Source: Scolanthus callimorphus (lineage: Eukaryota; Cnidaria; Anthozoa; Actiniaria; Edwardsiidae). From it: a stretch of DNA of 64,000 nucleotides. Where the stretch lies: the NCBI GenBank assembly GCA_033964015.1, contig CM066919.1, positions 27,114,204-27,178,203 of the forward strand. The letters run 5' to 3'. The translations under genes and the position numbers were made by a program. The notes below the pieces were generated by a model that did no database searches, was not told the origin of the DNA, and saw only the letters and a program-made list of their open reading frames with translations. Below are positions 36,339 to 47,887 of this stretch, piece by piece. Within the stretch, counting starts at the first letter, position 1. Each line of letters begins with the position of its first letter.

Positions 36339-36677
36339 CTTGGACTTGAAACTTCTCGAATGGCACACAGAAACACAGTGAAGCAGCCGTGTTAGTCATC
36401 TTCCTAATTGATACTAAGCAACGGTTTGTTCCAAACACCAGAGCGAAAAACACAGGCGATCGGCCAGTCTCTTTGTGAGGCAATCTATTGTATAGTCTTC
36501 GCGATTCCCACGAACCGGAGAAACAGAAGGCGAATTTAGCACTCTTAACGAAGGTTACGTACGTAAAGTGAGCCAGCTAGCGAGCGAATATAACACCGTT
36601 TACCGACTCCCAATCGCTTCTCTGAGTCGCTTGAATCGAAATGAGAAGTTCACCTAGCAACAGCCAGTTAATAGTTC

Positions 36678-36685
36678 TGACGTCA
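36678..36685. promoter_or_regulatory. CRE octamer TGACGTCA upstream of the PKA regulatory subunit
   Basis: A perfect cAMP-response element lies 340 bases upstream of the start codon. CREB/ATF proteins, which PKA activates, bind this sequence. A chance octamer cannot be excluded. Confidence 0.4.
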
Positions 36686-37447
36686 CTACTTTACTGTATT
36701 ATATTGGAAGATCTCCAGTTGGTTTCATGAAGATAATATTTCACATGCGCTTTGAATAATAAATTTTCCGCAGCCGGCAAAAAGCGATACTTTGTCTCTC
36801 CTAAACAGGTAGCACTATCAGCTAGAATTAATGCCGAGATTATTATTTTCAAAGTTCGTCCAGTGACAGCGCCATTTCGATATTTTTGTTTTAATTTCAC
36901 GTGTGTCTGTCGCTGTGGATTAACTATGGGGCGGTTTCCTGTATTGAGGAAAATTACTGTGACGATCAAAGTTGTTTCTAAAATGAAAACAAACCTTACC
37001 AAAAATAATCCACGCGAAATGAACCGTAATGCTGGGGTCAGCTAAGATATTGGATTTCATGCAAGGTATTCTTTTGTGCTTAGTCAGTCACGAAACACCG
37101 AAATAAATGGCTGTCACATACGTAGAGATGTCAAAGAACACTATCTCGAAACTATCAAATGAAGATTCCCTCTATCGATGGAGTAGACTTACTAGGGGTT
37201 TTATGGATACTACACTAATCATTTTCCTCACCAAGCGAGAGAGCAGTTAAATTACGGCCAGTTACGTTAAAAAGGACGAAATGTAAGTGTCAAAAGCTTC
37301 GGCTATTTTAAATGATAAATTTTTCCAAAGAAAAAGAAAATTAACTGCGAACAAAACTCCAAGGTAGCGCTTTAGGGTGCTTTTAAGAAAATATTATCAC
37401 GGTTGCTCTGGGCATATTTTATTAACATTTACAACTAGAAAAGTAAG

Positions 37448-38631
37448 AGTGTAGGTTTTGGTCGAGGGTTGAGTGTCGAGGGTAAGACGTCGAGGGTCGA
37501 GGGTAAAATGTCGAGGGTCGAGGGTAAAATGTCAAGGGTCGAGGGTAAAATGTCGAGGGTCCATTTTTTTCTTTTTCTCAGGGTATATTTCTTTTTTAAA
37601 TGCAAATTCTCGGTTTTCCCGCTTTATTCGCTCACATGCCCGCATGTTGGTGAAAGCGTTCTTGCAGATGCTTCTTCAGACTTGTCGCTACAACTTTTCT
37701 TATCGCAGACATTTGTCAATCAAACCTGTGAAGGGAAGCAAAATTATCTTCTGTTAAACCGTGGAAATCTCTAAAGTTAAACAGCAAATTCGAAGCAAAC
37801 TTGCCGAGTCTGAGTATTTTGGGCAAGAAAAGATATTAATGTTTTGCTTTTATTCAATCTTCGGGAAAACCAAGATTTCCGCGGCATTTTCACAACCTAT
37901 TTCTAGCGCTCACTTCACTAGAGTGCTTCGTGAAAGATCGCAAATGATATTCGACCTAACTTCATTTCGCTTCGTTTTATTGTGCTACCTATCCCTGAGT
38001 CTCCTATAGCTGTAGTATAATGAGTAGCATGGAAGCATAACTAGTAAGTGCTGGGTATAAAATCACGTCGGCGATTGCTTTTTCTGCGCTGGCAGCATAT
38101 TGCAATGGGACTACCAACACTCCAGTTCATTGCCAGTTGAAAAACGCAGTGTTCAAAATCTTCGAAAAACACCAGTTCGATGAACGTAGAGTGGACTTCC
38201 TTTGGTTTGATATTATCTAAGACCAAATGATTTTATTGTTGTTCTCATTTGTGTTCTCCTGTTTGAGCAAGATCCGCGTGCTTACACGCTCGGTACGCTC
38301 TGTCGAGGAAACCTTTCTGAGAACTCCTGGCGAAAAAGCACAACAAATCTGCCACAGTTTTAGGGAATTTGATTTTGAAAAAGATTGCCCGAAATTTACG
38401 CCTGGAGTTTTCCGCTCCGCGAAGGTCGAAAAAGGTGGGAAAATTCTCAGCACAACTGTGTCGGAGTCTATCCACGTATCAGTCAGGAAAAACAAAATTT
38501 GCATTCTTAAAAAAATATTTCAACATGTATCACGGGAAAAAATATTTCATTTACTTGCAGACCCTCGACATTTTACCCTCGACCCTCGACGTCTTACCCT
38601 CGACACTCGACCCTCGACCAAAACCTACACT
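37448..38631. mobile_element. 1.18-kb TIR element with GTCGAGGG-array ends
   Basis: AGTGTAGGTTTTGGTCGAGG at the left is inverted at the right (CCTCGACCAAAACCTACACT). Each terminus continues inward as an array of GTCGAGGGTAAAATGTCGAG-type words (about 37460-37560 and 38562-38620). TA within GTAGG/CCTAC could be the duplicated target. Plus-strand frames of 101 and 179 codons cover the body, but I recognise no transposase or other domain. The design, short-word arrays at inverted termini, matches the 24169-27630 element. Confidence 0.75.
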
Positions 38632-38703
38632 CCGTTGAGGAGAATCCGCGAAGGCGCGCGCGTCGCATCCTATCCGCTTTCCCGTTTCTCTCTGCCTAAA
38701 AAC

Positions 38704-41258
38704 TCCACGGGACCTTTGCTACACACGTCATTTCCCTCCTCCACGTTTATAGATAGGAAACTATAGGTCACGTGGGGTGTTTAGGGCGCGCTGATTGGCT
38801 GTTTCCACGGGACCTTTGCTACACACGTCATTTCCCTCCTCCACGTCTTACATGGTGTCATCCACACTATACATAGGAAACTATATGTCACGTGGGGTGT
38901 TTAGGGCGCGCTGATTGGCTGTTTCCACGGGACCTTTGCTACGCACGTCATTTCCCTCCTCCACGTCTTACATGGTGTCATCCACACTATACATAGGAAA
39001 CTGTATGTCACGTGGGGTGTTTAGGGCGCGCTGATTGGCTGTTTCCACGGGACCTTTGCTACACACGTCATTTCCCTCCTCCACGTCTTACATGGTGTCA
39101 TCCACACTATACATAGGAAACTGTATGTCACGTGGTGTGTTTAGGGCGCGCTGATTGGCTGTTTCCACGGGACCTTTGCTACGCACGTCATTTCCCTCCT
39201 CCACGTCTTACATGGTGTCACCCACACTATACATAGGAAACTATAGGTCACGTGGGGTGTTTAGGGCGCGCTGATTGGCTGTTTCCACGGGACCTTCGCT
39301 ACGCACGTCATTTCCCTCCTCCACGTCTTACATGGTGTCACCCACACTATACATAGGAAACTATATGTCACGTGGGGTGTTTAGGGCGCGCTGATTGGCT
39401 GTTTCCACGGGACCTTTGCTACACACGTCATTTCCCCTCCTCCACGTCTTACATGGTGTCACCCACACTATACATAGGAAACTATATGTCACGTGGGGTG
39501 TTTAGGGCGCGCTGATTGGCTGTTTCCACGGGACCTTTGCTACACACGTCATTTCCCTCCTCCACGTCTTACATGGTGTCACCCACACTATAGATAGGAA
39601 ACTATAGGTCACGTGGGGTGTTTAGGGCGTACTGATTGGCTGTTTCCACGGGACCTTTGCTACACACGTCATTCCCCTCCTCCACGTCTTACATGGTGTC
39701 ACCCACACTATAGATAGGAAACTGTATGTCACGTGGGGTGTTTAGGGCGCGCTGATTGGCTGTTTCCACGGGACCTTTGCTACACACGTCATTTCCCTCC
39801 TCCACGTCTTACATGGTGTCACCCACACTATACATAGGAAACTGTATGTCACGTGGGGTGTTTAGGGCGCGCTGATTGGCTGTTTCCACGGGACCTTTGC
39901 TACACACGTCATTTCCCTCCTCCACGTCTTACATGGTGTCACCCACACTATAGATAGGAAACTGTATGTCACGTGGGGTGTTTAGGGCGCACTGATTGGC
40001 TGTTTCCACGGGACCTTTGCTACACACGTCATTTCCCTCCTCCACGTCTTACATGGTGTCACCCACACTATACATAGGAAACTGTATGTCACGTGGTGTG
40101 TTTAGGGCGCACTGATTGGCTGTTTCCACGGGACCTTTGCTACACACGTCATTTCCCTCCTCCACGTCTTACATGGTGTCACCCACACTATAGATAGGAA
40201 ATTATAGGTCACGTGGGGTGTTTAGGGCTCGCTGATTGGCTGTTTCCACGGGACCTTTGCTATACACGTCATTTCCCTCCTCCACGTCTTACATGGTGTC
40301 ACCCACACTATAGATAGGAAACTATAGGTCACGTGGGGTGTTTAGGGCGCACTGATTGGCTGTTTCCATGGGACCTTTGCTACACACGTCATTTCCCTCC
40401 TCCACGTCTTACATAGTGTCACCCACACTATAGATAGGAAACTATAGGTCACGTGGGGTGTTTAGGGCGCACTGATTGGCTGTTTCCATGGGACCTTTGC
40501 TACACACGTCATTTCCCTCCTCCACGTCTTACATGGTGTCACCCACACTATAGATAGGAAACTATAGGTCACGTGGGGTGTTTAGGGCGCACTGATTGGC
40601 TGTTTCCATGGGACCTTTGCTACACACGTCATTTCCCTCCTCCACGTCTTACATGGTGTCACCCACACTATACATAGGAAACTATAGGTCACGTGGGGTG
40701 TTTAGGGCGCGCTGATTGGCTGTTTCCACGGGACCTTTGCTACACACGTCATTTCACTCCTCCACGTCTAGTAGATAGGAAACTATATGTCACGTGGGGT
40801 GTTTAGGGCGCGCTGATTGGCTGTTTCCACGGGACCTTTGCTACACACGTCATTTCCCTCCTCCACGTCTAGTAGATAGGAAACTATAGGTCACGTGGGG
40901 TGTTTAGGGCTCGCTGATTGGCTGTTTCCACGGGACCTTTGCTATACACGTCATTTCCCTCCTCCACGTCTTACATGGTGTCACCCACACTATAGATAGG
41001 AAACTATATGTCACGTGGTGTGTTTAGGGCGCGCTGATTGGCTGTTTCCACGGGACCTTTGCTACACACGTCATTTCCCTCCTCCACGTCTTACATGGTG
41101 TCACCCACACTATACATAGGAAATTATAGGTCACGTGGGGTGTTTAGGGCGCGCTGATTGGCTGTTTCCACGGGACCTTTGCTACACACGTCATTTCCCT
41201 CCTCCACGTCTTACATGGTGTCACCCACACTATAGATAGGAAACTGTAGGTCACGTGG
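38704..41258. repeat. 120-bp satellite array 1 (about 21 copies)
   Basis: Head-to-tail units containing CCACGGGACCTTTGCTACAC, CACGTCATTTCCCTCCTCCA, ATAGGAAACTATAGG, TCACGTGGGGTGTTTAGGG and GCGCTGATTGGCTG. Units differ at a few recurrent sites (TAGATAGG/TACATAGG, ATAGGTC/GTATGTC, GCGCGCT/GCGCACT). The first unit and those near 40757 and 40870 lack a TTACATGGTGTCACCCACAC-like segment. It continues as array 2 after a 2-kb break. Confidence 0.97.
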
Positions 41259-42064
41259 CATGACGAACTTCATGGCCATTTCAATCGCACAGCGTGAGGG
41301 CGCTTTAGACTTTAGGGTTAGCATGGCAGCCCCTTTAATCCCATAAAACTATCTTTCATTCATATACTTGAACGTGTACAAATCGAACGATTGATTTCCT
41401 GTATGTAGCTAGGCGGATGAAATACTAGATTCGGTTTAATAGTTAACAAGAAATACAAGTACATGATCTGCCAGGAATCAGCGATGGCGGCAACATGGCA
41501 AGCACTTTGAAGGAATGATTATATCGCTTTCAATCGAGTTTTCGGAAGGTTACACAATGCAAATAAGAAGTAGCACGTCTTATCAAGTAAATGAACGAGC
41601 GATGGTAGGATTGAACCTCGGTTTTAAAGCCTGATGACACGAAATACTGGCCTGAGAAAGCAAAGCAAGTTCCTTGGATATCGCTAAATGATAGAAATGA
41701 CAGGAGACTGCAGTTCGAACCCCTCGGATCTTCACGAGAAAGGGATGATGTTGTTGTTGCAACGGTATTTGACCTACTAAGCCCTTCTCCGAGGAGGAAA
41801 ACCAAGATGATGATAGTTTTGCTGCCTCCTCTGAGCCGGTTTGTACGACGCAGAGAATTTATCAACGTTCGCCATCGGCCATCCTTTGGCGGGAGAAACG
41901 CCCGCCAATTCGAAACTTATTGATACTCTTCCGAATACGCCGGAAAAAGAATTCGACAGAGGAGCCAGAAAACAAAAGGGATCTTATAATAATTTTCGCC
42001 ATCGAAAGAATGCTCTATCGGCATTTCCCTTGTTGCCATTCTTGTTCCTAGATTCTAACAATTT
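41259..42064. other. Spacer between satellite arrays
   Basis: Non-repetitive sequence following the first 120-bp array. A 111-codon minus-strand frame (41530-41865) and a 75-codon plus frame (41841-42068) have no recognised domain and no splice context that I trust. Confidence 0.4.
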
Positions 42065-42880
42065 TTAAACTTGATGCCTTTTTTGTAAATGCACAACCTA
42101 GTTTATTATTTCGGGTTTTTAGTTGGGTCTGTTGGCAGCAGAGAAACTTGGCCTAAAGGTTTGTGCTCTGCGGAAATATCTTTCGATATTTCCCTTGGTG
42201 TCATTCTTGGCCTTTAATTCATTTTTTAAGACTATATACATTTTTTGTAAATACACAACTCAGCGTATTATTTCGGCTTGGGTCTGTTGGCAGCAGAGAA
42301 ACTTGGCCGTAAGGTTTGTGCTCTGCGGAAATACCTTTCGATATTTCCCTTGGTGTCATTCTTGGCCTTTAATTCATTTTTGAAGACTATATAATTTTTT
42401 GTAAATACACAACTTAGTTTATTATTTCGGCTTGGGTCTGTTGGCAGCAGAGAAACCTGGCCGAAAGGTTTGTGCTCTGTGGAAATATCTTTCGATATTT
42501 CCCTTGGTGTCATTCTTGGCCAGTCAAATTTAAACTTGATGCATGTTTTGTATTATACCACGTTAGTATAAAATTTCGGCGGATTGGGCCTGTTGACAGC
42601 AGAGAAACTTATAAAAGGTTTATGCTATGCGGAAAAATCTTTCGATATTTCCCTTGGTTTCATTGCTTGGTCTTTGATTCAATTTCTAAACTTGAGATCT
42701 TTTTTTGTAAATACACAACTTAGTATATAACTCGGCTTGAGTCTGTTGGCAGAAGAGAAACTTGGCCGAAAGCTTTGTGCTCTGCGGAAATATCATTCGA
42801 TATTCTTGGAGTCATTCTTGGCCTTGAATTAAATGTTTAAAACTTAATGCCTCTTTTTGTAAAAACAGCTTAGTATATAA
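42065..42880. repeat. About 152-bp tandem repeat, five diverged copies
   Basis: Units begin TTGGGTCTGTTGGCAGCAGA near 42123, 42279, 42432, 42583 and 42737. They contain GCTCTGCGGAAATATCTTTC, GATATTTCCCTTGGTGTCAT and TTTTTGTAAATACACAACT. Copies are 80-95% alike by eye, older than the 120-bp array. The short plus frames here are repeats of themselves. Confidence 0.9.
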
Positions 42881-43278
42881 TGGCGTATCACTTAAAGAAA
42901 CGATTGTGTTTACGTTTTGTAGAAAGAAAGGTAAGATCAATCTAACTGAAAATTAAAGCGCCGTCTGTTCGTTTGCACGGTTAAAGTATTTTCGCGAAGC
43001 GAGTCTGAATAATCCCCATCTAAATCTTCCATGCGTTGAGGTACAGCTCAAAAGCTGTTATTGAGACAGAACAATATAATTACTGAGTTTGCAAGGTAAA
43101 GTAGGGCAAAAGCGCTGAAAGGTTTGCAGAGGTCGTGTTTCAGGGAAGCGCGAAAATCCCCGCTACTTTATTTCCCATGACTGACAGCATGTATGGGCAC
43201 CCCGCGGAAATTTCCGAGATTCAAGCAACAAAAATCACCAGGGTGCCGTATATTCAGACCTTACTGAAGTTTATCATG
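42881..43278. other. Spacer between the 152-bp repeat and satellite array 2
   Basis: About 400 bases with no feature that I can support. The satellite resumes directly at 43279 after TTATCATGG. Confidence 0.4.
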
Positions 43279-44752
43279 GTGGGGTGTTTAGGGCGCACTG
43301 ATTGGCTGTTTCCACGGGACCTTTGCTACACACGTCATTTCCCTCCTCCACGTCTTACATGGTGTCACCCACACTATACATAGGAAACTATAGGTCACGT
43401 GGGGTGTTTAGGGCGCACTGATTGGCTGTTTCCACGGGACCTTTGCTACGCACGTCATTTCCCTCCTCCACGTCTTACATGGTGTCACCCACACTATACA
43501 TAGGAAACTATATGTCACGTGGGGTGTTTAGGGCGCGCTGATTGGCTGTTTCCATGGGACCTTTGCTACACACGTCATTTCCCTCCTCCACGTCTTACAT
43601 GGTGTCACCCACACTATACATAGGAAACTATATGTCACGTGGGGTGTTTAGGGCGCGCTGATTGGCTGTTTCCACGGGACCTTTGCTACACACGTCATTT
43701 CCCTCCTCCACGTCTTACATGGTGTCACCCACACTATAGATAGGAAACTATAGGTCACGTGGGGTGTTTAGGGCGCGCTGATTGGCTGTTTCCATGGGAC
43801 CTTTGCTACACACGTCATTTCCCTCCTCCACGTCTTACATGGTGATACCCACACTATACATAGGAAACTATAGGTCACGTGGGGTGTTTAGGGCGCGCTG
43901 ATTGGCTGTTTCCACGGGACCTTTGCTACACACGTCATTTCCCTCCTCCACGTCTTACATGGTGTCACCCACACTATAGATAGGAAACTATAGGTCACGT
44001 GGGGTGTTTAGGGCGCGCTGATTGGCTGTTTCCACGGGACCTTTGCTACACACGTCATTTCCCTCCTCCACGTCTTACATGGTGTCACCCACACTATACA
44101 TAGGAAACTATAGGTCACGTGGGGTGTTTAGGGCGCGCTGATTGGCTGTTTCCACGGGACCTTTGCTACACACGTCATTTCCCTCCTCCACGTCTTACAT
44201 GGTGTCATCCCGCACTATACATAGGAAGCTATATGTCACGTGGGGTGTTTAGGGCGCGCTGATTGGCTGTTTCCACGGGACCTTTGCTACACACGTCATT
44301 TCCCTCCTCCACGTCTTACATGGTGTCACCCACACTATACATAGGAAACTATATGTCACGTGGGGTGTTTAGGGCGCGCTGATTGGCTGTTTCCACGGGA
44401 CCTTTGCTACACACGTCATTTCCCTCCTCCACGTCTTACATGGTGTCACCCACACTATAGATAGGAAACTATAGGTCACGTGGGGTGTTTAGGGCGCGCT
44501 GATTGGCTGTTTCCACGGGACCTTTGCTACACACGTCATTTCCCTCCTCCACGTCTTACATGGTGTCACCCACACTATAGATAGGAAACTATAGGTCACG
44601 TGGGGTGTTTAGGGCGCGCTGATTGGCTGTTTCCACGGGACCTTTGCTATACACGTCATTTCCCTCCTCCACGTCTTACATGGTGTCACCCACACTATAC
44701 ATAGGAAACTGTATGTCACGTGGGGTGTTTAGGGCGCGCTGATTGGCTGTTT
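43279..44752. repeat. 120-bp satellite array 2 (about 12 copies)
   Basis: The same unit, orientation and set of variant sites as the array at 38704-41258, with very little divergence. One copy reads GATACCCACAC for GTCACCCACAC and another has an extra base (CATCCCGCAC). It ends within GGCTGTTTCATGG, next to the 19-bp minisatellite. Confidence 0.97.
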
Positions 44753-45506
44753 CATGGATCATGGTGATTCCAAATTTCACCCACACTATACAACCGCTAA
44801 AAGAATGGGAATATTCAACACGCTAGGGAATATTCAACACGCCAGGGCATATTCAACACGCCAGGGATATTCAACACGCCAGGGAATATTCAACACGCTA
44901 GGAAATATTCAACACGCTAGGGAATATTCAACACGCTAGGGAATATGCAACACGTTAAGGAATATTCAACACGCCAGGGATATTCAACACGCTAGGGAAT
45001 ATTCAACACGACAGGGATATTCAACACGCCAGGAAATATTCAATACGCTAGGGAATATTCAACACGCTAGGGAATATTCAACACGCTAGGGAATATTCAA
45101 CACGCTAGGGAATATTCAACACGCTAGGGAATATTCAACACGGCAGGGAATATTCAACAAAGGGATATGCAACACGCTAAGGAATATTCAACACGCCAGG
45201 GATAGTCAACACGCCAGGGATAGTCAACACGCTAGGGAATATCCAACACGCTAGGGAATATTCAACACGCCAGGGCCTATTCAACACGCTAGGGAATATT
45301 CAACACGCCAGGGCCTATTCAACACGCTAGGGAATATTCAACACGCCAGGGCCTATTCAACACGCTAGGGAATATTCAACACGCCAGGGCCTTTTCAACA
45401 CGCTAGGGAATATTCAACACGCCAGGGCCTATTCAACACGCTAGGGAATATTCAACACGCCAGGGCCTATTCAACACGCTAAGGAATATTCAACACGCTA
45501 GGAATA

Positions 45507-46642
45507 CAGTAAAAACCCGCATAAAAGAACAGGTGTTTTGGGATTCAGGCTGATTTTGTTCTTATACATTGGGTGCTTTCTGCAAAATCAGCCCTGAAAA
45601 TGTTCTTAAGGTTACTGAGAACCTTCGCGCACGTTGTTCGAAAAAAAATTCATACACGTCCTTAGTTTAACCAAAATATGTCAACCTATATATCGTTGGA
45701 AAGCTTATAGAATGGACTAGCGGGCTATGGCAAAAAGAAATCACTTATTGACACTTGTATTTTTTTTAAAGCATTGATTAAATATTTTGGTGTGCTATTT
45801 TCACGAGCTAACGCTGTCGAACTGCTGGACCATGACTCCCAAGTAACACATTGTTTTAATCCTTAAAGGTGTTTCTCAAAAACCGTGTCTGCGATTTTTA
45901 AATTTTGTTTAGTTCAACAGTTATGATTTTTTTAATTTTTTAGAGTGTGAAAATTCTACAAAATTTGACCTTCGAAATTTAAAAGTTCGATAACTTTTGA
46001 GCAAAGCAAAATTTAAAAAAACGCAGACACGGTTTTTGAGAAACACCTTTAAGGATTAAAACAATGTGTTACTAGGGAGTCAAGGTCTAGCAGTTCGTCA
46101 GTGTTATCTCTTGAAACTCTCACACCCGAATTTTTAATAAAACGTTAAAAAAAATTTCATTATGAAAAAAGTATTTCTTTCTGCAATAGTTCGCTAGTCC
46201 ATTCTATAAGCTTTCCAACGATATATAGGTTGATATGTTTTGGTTAAACTAAGGACGTGTATGATTTTTTTTCGAACACGTGCGCGAAGGTTCTCAGTAA
46301 CCTTAAGGTGTTCTTAAAATTGTTTTTAACATCAAATACTGCATACACTACCAACAGTCAAATAAAGAATATGATTGATAGAAAATTAAGCTACATGGGT
46401 AAATGTACCCCGGAATATGCATACAGTACCTGCTGTAGAAATCTGTGTGCAATGGTCTATTGATCTACTGTACTCTACCACAGTAGGTTACTGTACTTAA
46501 ATTTAACTGGCAGCCATTTTCTATACAAGAACAATTTGTCATTTTTCAGGGTGCATGTGTTCTTATGTATAAGGTACCTTTTTGGCCAAATTTCAGCCTT
46601 AGCGTTCTTAATCCACTTGTTCTTTTATGCGGGTTTTTACTG
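45507..46642. mobile_element. TA-flanked Tc1/mariner-type element inside the minisatellite
   Basis: CAGTAAAAACCCGCATAAAA at the left is inverted at the right (TTTTATGCGGGTTTTTACTG). Both ends are flanked by TA (45505-45506 and 46643-46644). Excising it restores GGAATATTCAACACG, the minisatellite sequence, so the insertion site is unambiguous. No transposase frame is present. It contains a second, nested element. Confidence 0.92.
45610..46302. mobile_element. TTAA-flanked foldback element nested in the mariner-type element
   Basis: GGTTACTGAGAACCTTCGCG at the left is inverted at the right, and the complementary arms extend for over 300 bases each. TTAA flanks both sides (45606-45609 and 46303-46306), the signature of piggyBac-type insertion; some Kolobok-type elements also use TTAA. 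No coding sequence. Confidence 0.88.
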
Positions 46643-47149
46643 TATTCAACACGCTAGGAAATATTCAACACGCCAGGGCCTATTCAACACGCTAAGGAAT
46701 ATTCAACACGCTAGGAATATTCAACACGCTAGGGAATATTCAACACGCCAGGTCCTATTCAACACAGGGAATATGCAACACGCTAGGCAATATTCAACAC
46801 GCCAGGGCCTATTCAACACGCTAGGGAATATTCAACACGCCAGGGCCTATTCAACACGCTAAGGAATATTCAACACGCTAGGAATATTCAACACGCTAGG
46901 AAATATTCAACACGCCAGGGCCTATTCAACACGCTAAGGAATATTCAACACGCTAGGAATATTCAACACGCTAGGGAATATTCAACACGCCAGGGCTATT
47001 CAACACGCCAGGGAACATTCAACACGCCAGGGAACATTCAACACGCCAGGGAATATTCAACACGCTAGGGAATATAAATCACCTTTCATACACTGTCTTG
47101 ATATGTCACGCGCCCACACAGTTTCCATACTGCAAAACAAGTGACTCTT

Positions 47150-47446
47150 TGTTACAGCTGTTTTGAGTATTCTGCGAACTCTCGCGTTCGACTTCGAATG
47201 CCGTTCTGGCTTCCATCAATCAAATACTTTGGTCTAATTGAGTCTTAGCCGACCGTAAGTTAGGCCATTTGTTTAGAAAATGATAGTAAAAGATCCTGTG
47301 TGTTGGGGAATTTCACTAGGATGGCGAATGACTGAATTCTATGTATTCCAAAGATTTTCAAAGTCTGATTGACGGAAGCCAGAAAGCGGTTTGACGGTTG
47401 GAAATCGATCTCGAGAGTTCGCAGAATACTCAAAATAGCTGTAAGA
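47150..47446. repeat. Inverted-repeat MITE upstream of the four-TM protein gene
   Basis: ACAGCTGTTTTGAGTATTCT, then GCGAACTCTCG and CTGGCTTCC, are inverted at 47375-47442. The arms are about 75 bases around a unique centre. It lies 440 bases upstream of the 47888 start codon. Confidence 0.75.
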
Positions 47447-47887
47447 GTGTCAAAAACTAGTGCGATATTTTTAGATGATTAATCGACGTTGTAGGGGATT
47501 GCCCTTTTATCTCGAGTCTGATTATGCAGTAATGAAATAAATGTGCACATCCCTTTTCAATAGTTAACTAACAAGTCGACCTCAAGTCGTCCAATACAGT
47601 AATATTAAACACATGTACTACTAATTACATGGAACACGATGGCTTAGACAGTTCGTTTGAGCTGCAGAAACTCACCGTTGATTCGTGAGGGATTTTCATA
47701 ACACTATACACGCAAGTCCACCGTCAGCCAATAAGAGATCAGGTGTCCTCCGGTGTTGTTTTGGTTATTGAAAAAATCCACCCGTGGCGACGAAAGAATA
47801 CCTAACTACCGTGTAAGAATATTAAGGGTTTTAATGATTCCCCTGTAAATTGAATTTGCTATACAAATGTGCGGGATATAAAACATA

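Larger units (their letters stand above)
44812..47070. repeat. 19-bp minisatellite (GGAATATTCAACACGCTAG), interrupted
   Basis: Many copies of a 19-bp unit with CTAG/CCAG variants and a GGGCCTATTCAACACGC form. Near 45255-45480 the two forms alternate as a 38-bp higher-order unit. The array is split at 45507-46642 by a transposon insertion, and the repeat register resumes on the other side. The plus-strand frames here are repeat artefacts. Confidence 0.95.

Noticed and set aside
36691..37045. Overlapping ~100-codon frames on both strands upstream of the PKA subunit gene
   Set aside because: Both have unremarkable composition and no domain or splice signals. Overlap on two strands is typical of chance frames.
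38704..41258. Possible CRISPR array or prokaryotic repeat locus
   Set aside because: Repeats are contiguous 120-bp units with no unique spacers, in an intron-containing animal genome. This is a satellite.
41530..41865. 111-codon minus-strand frame between satellite arrays
   Set aside because: No recognisable domain, and it lies among tandem repeats without any splice framework.
44754..46862. Frames reading repeated FNTLGNIQHAR
   Set aside because: Products of the 19-bp minisatellite; no start context or splice support.
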